From: Gammaproteobacteria bacterium
Lineage (GTDB): Bacteria; Pseudomonadota; Gammaproteobacteria; Chromatiales; Chromatiaceae
Length of the DNA stretch: 12,411 nt
NCBI GenBank assembly: GCA_019136395.1
Contig: JAGVUH010000673.1
Location: 1-12,411 of the forward strand
Direction of reading: 5' to 3'
Under the pieces are notes generated by a model, which did not search any database, was not told the origin of the DNA, and worked only from the letters and a program-made list of their open reading frames with translations. Below, piece after piece: positions 1-7,793 of this stretch. Positions within the stretch are counted from its first letter, which is position 1; every line of letters starts with the position of its first letter. A program made the translations under genes and the position numbers.

Positions 1-412
1 TGCGGGCTACATGGGCATCAATCCACCGGGCTTCGCGGCGGAGGTGGTGGCCCTGGCCTTCGGCCTGGCCGCCTCCTCCATCTTCCCGGTCTTGATGATG
101 GGCATCTTTGACAAACGGGCGAATGGACCGGGCGCCATCATCGGCATGATCGCCGGCCTGAGCACCACCCTGATCTACATCTTCTGGTTCAAGGGCTGGT
201 TCTTCGTCAAGGGCACGGAAATGGCGGCCAATATCCCCGCCAACTGGTTCATGGGTATCTCCCCGGAGGCCTTCGGCGCCATCGGCGCCCTGGTGAACTT
301 CGTGGTCGCCTTCATGGTTTCCCGCTCCACCGCCGCGCCGCCGGAGCACATCCAGCACCTGGTGGAGGACATCCGCGTGCCCAAGGGCGCCGGGGCGGCC
401 ACCGGCCACTAA
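1..412 (+). CDS. actP: Sodium:solute (acetate-type) symporter, C-terminal end (5' partial)
   Basis: This is the 3' end of an inner-membrane Na+/solute symporter of the SSS family. It reads in frame from base 2 (base 1 is the last base of a codon) to TAA at 410-412. The fragment holds a transmembrane helix rich in Ala, Leu and Phe, the loop GIFDKRANGPGA, another helix (IIGMIAGLSTTLIYIFWF), a periplasmic or loop part with ANWFMGISPEA, a last helix (IGALVNFVVAFMVS) and a cytoplasmic tail ending HLVEDIRVPKGAG. From memory this tail is typical of the VC_2705 branch, which often pairs with a small DUF4212 subunit encoded upstream; that gene would lie outside the window. The acs gene downstream supports acetate or another short-chain acid as substrate. 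The family call is firm; substrate and symbol are inferred. Confidence 0.88.
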   Translation, partial: AGYMGINPPGFAAEVVALAFGLAASSIFPVLMMGIFDKRANGPGAIIGMIAGLSTTLIYIFWFKGWFFVKGTEMAANIPANWFMGISPEAFGAIGALVNFVVAFMVSRSTAAPPEHIQHLVEDIRVPKGAGAATGH

Positions 413-472
413 CAACCGCAGGGTCTCTTCACCTTCCCGGCGGGCTGATCTAGGTCCGCGCGTTTTCAGCCA

Positions 473-530
473 CCTGGGACCCGCGAGGGTCCCGGGCCTG
501 ACCTCACCCCGCTTCGGCGGGGTTTTTTTT
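473..530 (+). terminator. Tandem hairpins with T-tract: Rho-independent terminator of the symporter gene
   Basis: The first hairpin at 473-496 has a stem of about 10 bp around a GCGA (GNRA-type) tetraloop at 483-486. The second, at 507-522, is CCCCGC-TTCG-GCGGGG with a UUCG-type tetraloop, followed at once by eight T residues (523-530). It is a textbook intrinsic terminator 95 bases after the symporter stop, so the downstream coiled-coil gene must have its own promoter. Confidence 0.88.
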
Positions 531-855
531 GGGGAGGCCGGCCGGCCACCCCCTGGATCGACTGGCCGGCAATTGATGGCAATCGGGAGGTAACTGGCAG
601 CGATTGTTCGCAAACAGCCGTCAAAATCCCGTAACATTGCCACATCCTTCCACCCGAGACCGAAACGGCGCCGGCCCCCCGGGGGCGTGCCGCCCGGACT
701 CCAATACCGCTGTCCATGAGCATCACAGGCAGGTCTTCAGCCATCGTGACCGCTGAACGTGGTGGGTACCTACAGACTCCCCGGAGCGAGTAGCCGCCGC
801 GCCCTTCAGTCGGGCCGGCTGGACCCTGGCCCCTACCCTAGAACGAGGAGCACCC
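531..855. other. Intergenic region with the leader of the coiled-coil gene
   Basis: These 325 bases follow the symporter terminator and contain no convincing gene. An 8-bp inverted repeat lies at 541-570. A more AT-rich patch at about 600-640 contains a weak promoter-like pair (TTCGCA at 608-613, TAACAT at 632-637, 18-base spacer). The stretch 660-700 is C/G-rich with a short GCCCCC/GGGGGC palindrome. A good Shine-Dalgarno sequence (GAGGAG, 845-850) sits five bases before the ATG at 856. The promoter is only a suggestion. Confidence 0.4.
541..570. repeat. Inverted repeat GCCGGCCA/TGGCCGGC
   Basis: GCCGGCCA at 541-548 is matched by its exact complement TGGCCGGC at 563-570, with 14 bases between. 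It lies just after the symporter terminator and before the possible promoter patch of the coiled-coil gene. It could be an operator or a third hairpin, but GC-rich DNA forms such repeats by chance fairly often. Confidence 0.4.
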
Positions 856-1698
856 ATGTCCCCCAACGAAAAACCCATCAAGCAACTGGAATCCCTGATC
901 CGGGAGTTGGCCGAGGCCGCCCGAACCCAGGTAGAGGTCGCACAGGCGCAGGAAAAGGTCGCCCGGGCCCAGGCCGAGGCCCAGGCCGAGACCGCCACCG
1001 CCCGCGCCCGCGCCGCCAAGGCCGAGGCCCTGGCGGCGCAACTTCAGGCCGAGGCCCAGGCCAAGTCCGCCCAGGCCCAGGCCGAGGTCCAGAATGCCCT
1101 CAAGCAGGCCAGCGAGAGCCGCGAGCACGCCGATCAGACCCGCCGCGAGGCCCAGGCCCTGATCGACCGGGTCAAGGCCGAGGCCCAGGCGGAGATCGCC
1201 ACCATCCGCGAGGCGACCCACCAGGAGATCGAGCAGGCCCGCCAGGAGATCATGGCCCAGGCCGCCCGGAAGATCGCCGATGCCCAGGCCTTGCTGGAGA
1301 AGGAAGCCCAGGCCCAGGCGGAGACCGCCGCCGCCCAGGCGGAGACGGCACGGGCCCAGGCAAAGACGGCCGAGGCCCAGGCGCGCACCGCCCAGGCCCT
1401 GGCCCAGGCCAGCGCCAAGGAGCAGAGCGAGGCCGCCCGCGCCCTGGAAGAGGCGCGCCAGGCCCAGGAGCGCCTGAATGCCGCGGAGAACATGGCGCGC
1501 GAGGCCGTGGAGCGTGCCAAGACCCTCGCGGCGGGGAGTGGCAACCTGCTCACCCCGGATTCCCCCGCCGAGGCGCTGAAGACCGCGGAGCCCTCGGCCC
1601 CGGCCAGCGCCGCCGAGCCGGGTGCCGAGGTTGCGAAGGCCGCGCCCGCCCGTAAACCCGCGCCCCGGACCGCCGGCACCCCCACCAAAACCGGCTAG
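856..1698 (+). CDS. Ala/Gln/Glu-rich coiled-coil protein of unknown function
   Basis: I do not recognise a family for this 280-residue protein. Residues about 10-225 form one long, highly charged, Ala-rich helix predicted to be a coiled coil. It includes four near-identical heptads (AQAETAA, AQAETAR, AQAKTAE, AQARTAQ) at residues 153-180. From about residue 226 the chain becomes a Gly/Pro/Ala/Ser/Thr-rich, probably disordered tail ending with several Lys and Arg. There is no Phe, Tyr, Trp or Cys anywhere, no signal peptide and no membrane helix, so it is probably a cytoplasmic rod. The start is supported by GAGGAG five bases upstream. It stands alone between the symporter terminator and a downstream hairpin. 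The helix resembles TolA-like or ATP-synthase-b-like helices only in composition, which is weak evidence for function. Other frames here are open because of the repeats, but only this one has a good ribosome-binding site. Confidence 0.8.
   Translation: MSPNEKPIKQLESLIRELAEAARTQVEVAQAQEKVARAQAEAQAETATARARAAKAEALAAQLQAEAQAKSAQAQAEVQNALKQASESREHADQTRREAQALIDRVKAEAQAEIATIREATHQEIEQARQEIMAQAARKIADAQALLEKEAQAQAETAAAQAETARAQAKTAEAQARTAQALAQASAKEQSEAARALEEARQAQERLNAAENMAREAVERAKTLAAGSGNLLTPDSPAEALKTAEPSAPASAAEPGAEVAKAAPARKPAPRTAGTPTKTG
1312..1395 (+). repeat. Four tandem 21-base repeats encoding AQAxTAx heptads
   Basis: Four consecutive 21-base units (starting 1312, 1333, 1354, 1375) encode AQAETAA, AQAETAR, AQAKTAE and AQARTAQ. 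Each begins GCCCAGGC. The units differ at synonymous and third-residue positions, so they are diverged copies. The unit equals exactly one coiled-coil heptad, so gain or loss of a unit would keep both reading frame and helix register. Confidence 0.75.
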
Positions 1699-1717
1699 AC
1701 CCGGCACGCTCAACCTT

Positions 1718-1739
1718 GCCGGCGGCACCTGCCGCCGGC
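1718..1739 (+). terminator. Strong GC hairpin after the coiled-coil gene
   Basis: A perfect 10-bp inverted repeat (GCCGGCGGCA, two bases CC, TGCCGCCGGC) begins 19 bases after the stop codon. No T-tract follows, so it may be a terminator needing other factors or an mRNA 3'-end stabiliser rather than a classical intrinsic terminator. Confidence 0.5.
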
Positions 1740-1850
1740 GGGTGGCACGGCCCATCGCCTTGCCTCCCGCCTAACCATTCACCCGCGGTGGCACGCCGTA
1801 ACCCTCTTCGTGTATGGTTGCCGCTTCTTCCCGCTTCCCGGACCTGAACC

Positions 1851-3722
1851 ATGGACGTGGAACTGCTCGAAATCCGTGATTTCCTGGCCAACTACCACCC
1901 CTTCGCCCTCCTGCCCGCCGGGGTGCTGGACCGCCTGCCCCAAAAGCTGAAGGTCCGTTATTTTCGACGCGGGGTGGACTTCCCCCCCAAGGACCCGGAT
2001 CAGCCCTATCTGTACATCCTCCGCCGGGGGGCGGTGGAGTTGTGCAATCCCAGCGGCGACCTGGTCAGCAAACTCGCCGAGGGCGACCTGTGCGCCATGG
2101 ACTGCCAGGCGGCCGAGATGGGCCTCAAATTCACCGGCACTACCGTCGAGGACACCCTCTGCTACCTGCTGCCCTGCGCCGAGTTGAGCCGCCTGCGGGA
2201 CGAGTACCCGGATTTTGCCGCCTTTTTCGATCATTCCCAACGCGACCGGCTGCGCAAGGCCCTCAACCTGGTTCAGACCGACCAGATCACCAGCGGTGGC
2301 AACCTGCTGACGGTCAACATCCGCGATTTCGTCGCCGGCCGCAAGGTCATCAGCGTCCCTCCCGAGGCCAGTATCCGTGAGGCCGCCCGCCTTATGACCG
2401 AATTCCGCGTCTCCTCCATCTTCATCATGGAGGGCGAGCGCCTGGCGGGTCTGGTCACGGACCGGGACCTGCGCAGTCGTTGCATCGCCGCCGGTCTCTC
2501 CTTCGAGGAACCGGTCAGCCGCATCATGACCGCCAACCTCCACACCATCACCAGCGGCACCCTGGCCTTTCACGCCCTCATCACCATGACGCGGCTGAAC
2601 GTCCACCACCTGCCGGTGCTGGAGGACGGCAAGGTCATCGGCATGCTCTCCACCTCGGACCTGGTGCGCTTCCAAAGCGCCAACTCGGTCTACATGGTCG
2701 GTGACATCCGTAAAGCCGGGGACCTGGAGGCCCTGGTCACCCTCAGCGGCAAGATCACGGACCTGCAAGTCCATCTGGTCAACAGCGGCGCTACCACCGA
2801 CCAGGTCGGCCAGGCGGTCAGCGCCGTCACCGACGCCATCACTACCCGCCTGCTGGAGATGGCGGAGGCGGAACTGGGCCCACCGCCGGTGCCCTATGCC
2901 TGGATGACCGCGGGCTCCCAGGCCCGGCGCGAGCAGTCCTCCCACTCCGATCAGGACAACGCCCTGCTCATCGCCGACCACATGCGGCCGGAGGATGACG
3001 CCTACTTCGCCGCCCTGGCGCGCTTCGTCAATGATGGCCTCAACGCCTGCGGCTACGTCTACTGCCCCGGCGAGGTCATGGCCTCCAACCCCAAGTGGCG
3101 CCAGCCCCTGCGCATCTGGCGCAAGTATTTCAACACCTGGATCGAGAAACCCGAGCCCCTGGCCCTGATGCATTCGAGCATCTTCTTCGACATGCGGCCG
3201 ATCCACGATCCCGACGGCATGTTCGAGGAACTTCAGGAGTACATCCTCGACCTGTGTCGTGCCAACCGCATCTTCATCGCCTACATGGTGGCCAACGCAC
3301 TCAAGCACCGCCCGCCCCTGGGCTTCTTCCGCAACTTCGTCCTGATCAGCGGCGGCGAGCATGACCACACCCTGGACATCAAGCACCGCGGCATCGTCCC
3401 GATCATTGACCTGGCCCGGGTCTACGCCCTGAGCACCGGTCAGCCCGCGGTCAACACCCTGGAACGTCTGCAGCAGGCCGCCAAGTCCAAGGCGGTGAGC
3501 CAGGAGGGCGCTGATAACCTGATCGACGCCTTCGAATTCATTGGTGCCCTGCGCCTGCGCCATCAGGCCGAACAACTACGCCAGGGCAGACCGGCCGACA
3601 ACTACCTGTCGCCGGATTCCCTGTCGCGCCTGGAGCGTGGTCATCTCAAGGACGCCTTCGCCATGATCAATTCCCTCCAGGACACCCTGGAACAGCGCTA
3701 CCAGGCCGGGCGTTTTGGCTAG
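1851..3722 (+). CDS. DUF294 protein: cNMP-like, CBS pair and nucleotidyltransferase-like domains
   Basis: This 623-residue cytoplasmic protein belongs to the DUF294 / CBS signalling family. Domain order is: cyclic-nucleotide-binding-like fold (about residues 20-125), two CBS motifs (about 163-215 and 222-276; LVTDRDLR and GMLSTSDLVRF are typical), a DUF294 nucleotidyltransferase-like domain (about 300-450) and a DUF294 C-terminal helical domain (about 475-615). The nucleotidyltransferase signature GS-x(9)-SDQD is visible at residues 355-369, with the Asp pair D367/D369 as expected metal ligands. The cNMP-like domain lacks an obvious RxA phosphate-binding motif, so it may not bind cAMP. CBS pairs commonly sense adenine nucleotides. 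GlnD-like uridylyltransferases share the nucleotidyltransferase fold, but substrate and partner here are unknown. The exonuclease gene starts six bases after its stop, so the two are probably co-transcribed. From memory this pair often neighbours actP and acs, suggesting a role in acetate metabolism control. There is no strong Shine-Dalgarno before the ATG. Confidence 0.92.
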   Translation: MDVELLEIRDFLANYHPFALLPAGVLDRLPQKLKVRYFRRGVDFPPKDPDQPYLYILRRGAVELCNPSGDLVSKLAEGDLCAMDCQAAEMGLKFTGTTVEDTLCYLLPCAELSRLRDEYPDFAAFFDHSQRDRLRKALNLVQTDQITSGGNLLTVNIRDFVAGRKVISVPPEASIREAARLMTEFRVSSIFIMEGERLAGLVTDRDLRSRCIAAGLSFEEPVSRIMTANLHTITSGTLAFHALITMTRLNVHHLPVLEDGKVIGMLSTSDLVRFQSANSVYMVGDIRKAGDLEALVTLSGKITDLQVHLVNSGATTDQVGQAVSAVTDAITTRLLEMAEAELGPPPVPYAWMTAGSQARREQSSHSDQDNALLIADHMRPEDDAYFAALARFVNDGLNACGYVYCPGEVMASNPKWRQPLRIWRKYFNTWIEKPEPLALMHSSIFFDMRPIHDPDGMFEELQEYILDLCRANRIFIAYMVANALKHRPPLGFFRNFVLISGGEHDHTLDIKHRGIVPIIDLARVYALSTGQPAVNTLERLQQAAKSKAVSQEGADNLIDAFEFIGALRLRHQAEQLRQGRPADNYLSPDSLSRLERGHLKDAFAMINSLQDTLEQRYQAGRFG

Positions 3723-3728
3723 GCCGCC

Positions 3729-4412
3729 ATGATCTGGCCCTTTACCCTCGAGTTTCGCCGCCGCTGGTACCTGCGCCGGGTCCCCCCGGGGCCCTTGCGC
3801 GATTATCTGGCGGCCCCCTTTCCGGACCCAGCGACGGACTACCGCCGGGTGGAGTTCCTGGCCGTCGATCTGGAAACCACCGGCCTGGACAGCAAGAAGG
3901 ACCATATCCTCAGCTTTGGCTACCTGAACCTCCCCGGCGATCACCTGGATCTGGCCAGCGCCCGCCATCGCCTGGTCCACACCAAGCAGGCGATCCCCGA
4001 GGCCAGCGCCGTCATCCACCAGATCACCGACGACCAGGCCGCCACCGGGGCGCCCCTGGAAGAGGTCCTGGCGGAATTCCTTATCGCCCTCAAGGGCAAG
4101 GTCCTGCTCGCCCATCATTCCCTGATCGAGGAGGCCTTCATCGATCTAGCCTGCCGGCGCCTCTTTGGCGGCCCCCTGCTGGCGCCCATCGTCGACACCC
4201 AGGCCATCGCCCTACGCCACTTCCAGAGCCGCCAGATCCCCTTCAAAGGCAAGGACCTGCGCCTCCATGCCCTGGGCGCGCGCTACAACCTGCCCCGCTA
4301 CGGCGCCCACAACGCCCTGAGTGACGCCCTGGCCGCCGGGGAGATCTTCCTCGCCCAGGCCGCCCATCGCGACAGCGGCCACGGGGTCCCCCTGCGGGAA
4401 TTCCTGGTGTGA
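3729..4412 (+). CDS. DnaQ-like 3'-5' exonuclease (DEDDh family)
   Basis: This 227-residue protein has the RNase H-like exonuclease fold of the DNA polymerase III epsilon / RNase T family. Exo I is FLAVDLETTG (D47, E49). Exo III is YGAHNALSDAL with H194 and D199, the HxxxxD pattern of the DEDDh class. Exo II lies around LLAHHSLIEEAFID (residues 126-139), where the usual NxxFD aspartate appears to be replaced by glutamate, probably E134; this alignment is by eye. An N-terminal extension of about 40 residues, rich in Arg and Pro, precedes the domain. There is no polymerase or helicase domain, and the protein is too divergent to be the replicative epsilon subunit. It starts six bases after the DUF294 stop without a clear Shine-Dalgarno, suggesting translational coupling. 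Its nucleic-acid or nucleotide substrate is unknown. Confidence 0.88.
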   Translation: MIWPFTLEFRRRWYLRRVPPGPLRDYLAAPFPDPATDYRRVEFLAVDLETTGLDSKKDHILSFGYLNLPGDHLDLASARHRLVHTKQAIPEASAVIHQITDDQAATGAPLEEVLAEFLIALKGKVLLAHHSLIEEAFIDLACRRLFGGPLLAPIVDTQAIALRHFQSRQIPFKGKDLRLHALGARYNLPRYGAHNALSDALAAGEIFLAQAAHRDSGHGVPLREFLV

Positions 4413-4443
4413 TCCCGGACTTGACGGCCCCCGCTGCCAGGCC

Positions 4444-4476
4444 GGCGAAGTGCTGCTGGCGAAGTGCTAGCGAAGG
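4444..4476. repeat. Short tandem repeat GGCGAAGTGCT (14-base period)
   Basis: GGCGAAGTGCT occurs at 4444-4454 and again at 4458-4468, followed by the partial copy AGCGAAGG at 4469-4476. It lies 32 bases after the exonuclease stop codon. It may be a slippage product or a pair of protein-binding sites; nothing more is visible. Confidence 0.45.
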
Positions 4477-4682
4477 TCCTGACAAGGGTTTAAACTTGAT
4501 TCGCTTCGTTGCGTGAGGCGTTTTGTCCCCGCCTCCGCCCCTGAGCGGCGGACAATTTGGACCTTTCGCCGATCCACTAGGGTTCGGAGGAGACGAGGAA
4601 CATCCGGACGGCCTGACCGCCGCCCCGTGCAAACCAGAACAAGAGGCGCCCGCTGCCTCACCCATCCCGGCTGAACCGCCGC

Positions 4683-4694
4683 GAACGGCCGTTC
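4683..4694. promoter_or_regulatory. Palindrome GAACGGCCGTTC in the acs leader
   Basis: A perfect 12-bp palindrome lies 17 bases before the leader terminator and 81 bases before the acs ATG. A dimeric regulator could bind it, but no known consensus is recognised. Chance occurrence in GC-rich DNA cannot be excluded. Confidence 0.25.
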
Positions 4695-4710
4695 ATCGGG
4701 TCTAGCTCTT

Positions 4711-4741
4711 CCGCCCCGGGCCTCGCCCGTCGGGCGGTTTT
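4711..4741 (+). terminator. Terminator-like hairpin in the acs leader (possible attenuator)
   Basis: CCGCCC (4711-4716) pairs with GGGCGG (4732-4737), enclosing a second hairpin CGGGC-CTC-GCCCG (4717-4729). TTTT follows at 4738-4741. An alternative stem CGCCC-GTC-GGGCG uses the same right arm, so two exclusive folds are possible. It ends 18 bases before the acs Shine-Dalgarno, leaving no room for an obvious promoter between them. It may end the upstream operon, attenuate acs, or both. The T-tract is short. Confidence 0.5.
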
Positions 4742-4774
4742 CACTCACCCCCTCAGATCAGGAGAATGGTACCC

Positions 4775-6665
<1,891 letters not shown>

Positions 6666-6676
6666 GGCCATCCCGG

Positions 6677-6702
6677 GGCCCTGGTGGACCTCCACCAGGG
6701 CC
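6677..6702 (+). terminator. Perfect 12-bp hairpin just after acs
   Basis: GGCCCTGGTGGA (6677-6688), two bases CC, then TCCACCAGGGCC (6691-6702) form a perfect inverted repeat starting 12 bases after the acs stop. There is no T-tract. It has the same A-CC-T apex as the hairpin at 1718-1739. It probably marks the acs mRNA 3' end or is a factor-dependent terminator. Confidence 0.55.
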
Positions 6703-6809
6703 GCCAATCAACCCATGGGCCCGGGGTGATTATCAGTCCGAGGGAGCATCCGCCGGCCCCGTTGTGAACCAACGCTTGACCAGGGAAGAATCCTTAAGTA
6801 CCCAGACTT

Positions 6810-6848
6810 CGACGGGGTTGCCGAGAACGCGCCCCGTCGCTTTTGTTT
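6810..6848 (+). terminator. Intrinsic terminator in the leader of the NYN-cold-shock gene
   Basis: CGACGGGG (6810-6817) pairs perfectly with CCCCGTCG (6832-6839) across a 14-base loop, and is followed by CTTTTGTTT (6840-6848). The Shine-Dalgarno AAGAGG (6850-6855) begins immediately after, and the TTG start is at 6862. A transcript begun upstream must pass this structure to reach the gene. A weak promoter-like pair (TTGACC 6776-6781, TACCCA 6799-6804, spacing 17) lies upstream. It could be an attenuator or the final acs terminator. Confidence 0.6.
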
Positions 6849-6861
6849 CAAGAGGCTTATT

Positions 6862-7695
6862 TTGAACTCACAGATGCGAATTGGCGTCTTCGTCGACGCC
6901 GAGAACGTCCGCTACAACGGCGGCTACCAAATGCGCTATGACGTCCTGCGCCGCTTCGCCGCGCGCGATGAGGGCATCATTCAGCGCCTCAACACCTATC
7001 TGGCCTTCGACCTGGAGCGCGCCCGCGAAGACCCGGAATACGCCAAGAAGTCCCGCGCCTATCAGCAGATGGTGCGTGATTTTGGCTGGAAGATCACTGT
7101 TAAGTACGTGCGCCGCTATACCGATGACAGCGGTAACGTCACCACCAAGGCCAACGCCGATCTCGACATGGCGGTGGACGCCATGCTTCAGGCCGGCAAG
7201 CTCGACCAGGTCCTGCTGGTCACCGGCGACGGCGACTTCCTGCAGGTGGTCAATGCCCTGCAGAACAATGGCTGCCGGGTGGAGCTCATCGGCTTCAAGA
7301 ATGTCTCCCGCCAGCTTCAGCAGGAGGTGGACGCCTATTACTCCGGCTACATGATCCCGGACCTGCTGCCCATCTCCTACGAGCCGCGCAACGAGTGGGG
7401 CAAGCCCGGCTCCTGCGTGCGTGGCGTCTGCACCAAGTGGTTCCCGGAGAAGGGTTACGGTTTCCTGCGCTTCATGAACGAGATCTCCTCCAACCTGTGG
7501 ATCACCGATCCCCGGGATGAGGGCTCGCCCTTCACCAGCGTCTTCTGCCATGCTAACGAGGTGGCGGACGAGGTGACGGAGGACATGCTCATGAACCGGG
7601 AGACCGTCCTGGAGTTTTATCTCAACGAGAGCGAGCAAAAGGACAACGGCCTGGTGGCCAACAACGTGCGCCTGGCCTTCTCGGTCAATCGCTAG
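6862..7695 (+). CDS. NYN-domain (LabA-like) putative RNase fused to a cold-shock domain
   Basis: This 277-residue cytoplasmic protein has two RNA-related domains. Residues about 5-165 are an NYN / LabA / DUF88 domain of the PIN nuclease superfamily, with FVDAENV (D12, N15), KANADLDMAVDAM (D100, D102) and TGDGDF (D123, D125) supplying the acidic metal-binding site. Residues about 186-275 resemble a cold-shock domain: CTKWFPEKGYGFLRF carries the RNP1-like KGYGF (197-201), and SVFCHANEV (226-234) the RNP2-like strand. A metal-dependent RNase guided by the cold-shock domain is the natural inference; its RNA target is unknown. TTG at 6862 is chosen because AAGAGG ends six bases before it; ATG 6874 (MRIGVF) lacks a Shine-Dalgarno at proper spacing but would also give an intact domain. 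The gene stands alone, with an intrinsic terminator in its leader and GC hairpins after its stop. Confidence 0.9.
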   Translation: MNSQMRIGVFVDAENVRYNGGYQMRYDVLRRFAARDEGIIQRLNTYLAFDLERAREDPEYAKKSRAYQQMVRDFGWKITVKYVRRYTDDSGNVTTKANADLDMAVDAMLQAGKLDQVLLVTGDGDFLQVVNALQNNGCRVELIGFKNVSRQLQQEVDAYYSGYMIPDLLPISYEPRNEWGKPGSCVRGVCTKWFPEKGYGFLRFMNEISSNLWITDPRDEGSPFTSVFCHANEVADEVTEDMLMNRETVLEFYLNESEQKDNGLVANNVRLAFSVNR

Positions 7696-7750
7696 GGGGC
7701 TCGCCCCCCCGGCCAACCCCCCAGGGCCTGAGCCGGCCTGGGGCGGTTGG
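7695..7750 (+). terminator. Two GC-rich hairpins between the NYN gene and pilB
   Basis: GGGGGC-TC-GCCCCC (7695-7708) starts at the last base of the NYN stop codon. A longer hairpin follows: CCAACC+CCCCAGG (7713-7725) pairs with CCTGGGG (7737-7743) and GGTTGG (7745-7750), with one bulged C. No T-tract follows either, so classical intrinsic termination is uncertain. Confidence 0.45.
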
Positions 7751-7793
7751 TGCGAAACCGCGCGACGCCCGCGTTTCTTCTTTCCTTGACCCC

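Larger units (their letters stand above)
4413..4774 (+). other. Intergenic region and leader of acs
   Basis: These 362 bases contain no supported gene. They hold a 14-base tandem repeat (4444-4476) just after the exonuclease gene, an AT-rich patch with TTTAAACTTGATT (about 4489-4501) that could be part of a promoter, a 12-bp perfect palindrome (4683-4694) and a terminator-like hairpin (4711-4741). AGGAG at 4760-4764 lies ten bases before the ATG at 4775. A Pro-rich open frame at 4523-4705 starting with TTG was judged spurious. Confidence 0.5.

Noticed and set aside
588..612. CTGGCAG...TTCGC considered as a sigma-54 promoter upstream of the coiled-coil gene.
   Set aside because: The GG and GC elements are 12 bases apart instead of 10, so it does not fit the -24/-12 consensus.
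1312..1395. Tandem 21-base units considered as a CRISPR-like or mobile repeat.
   Set aside because: They are contiguous, in frame and encode coiled-coil heptads with no spacers, so they are protein repeats.
759..1755. Other open frames over the coiled-coil gene: + strand 759-1655 (Gly/Pro/Arg-rich) and - strand 838-1755 (Gly/Leu-rich).
   Set aside because: Both are shadows of the repetitive GCCCAGGC-type codons. Neither has a Shine-Dalgarno sequence as good as GAGGAG before the ATG at 856.
1741..1800. GGTGGCACG occurs twice (1741-1749, 1787-1795), resembling the -24 half of a sigma-54 promoter.
   Set aside because: No TTGC-type -12 element lies at the required distance after either copy. 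The direct repeat alone is too short to call.
1779..3575. Long antisense open frame (~600 codons) opposite the DUF294 gene; similar ones opposite acs (4914-6707) and opposite pilD/coaE (9592-11250).
   Set aside because: They mirror genes with clear protein families on the + strand, and their products are Gly/Ala/Val/Asp/Leu-rich without recognisable motifs. This is expected when third codon positions are GC-rich and stops are rare on the other strand.
4523..4705. TTG-started 60-codon Pro/Ala/Glu-rich frame in the acs leader, considered as a leader peptide.
   Set aside because: No convincing ribosome-binding site, no regulatory codon run and no family resemblance; its composition is what GC-rich non-coding DNA gives.
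4766..4774. ATG at 4766 as the start of acs.
   Set aside because: It lies one base from the AGGAG ribosome-binding site, too close to be used; ATG 4775 has proper spacing and matches the known Acs N-terminus.
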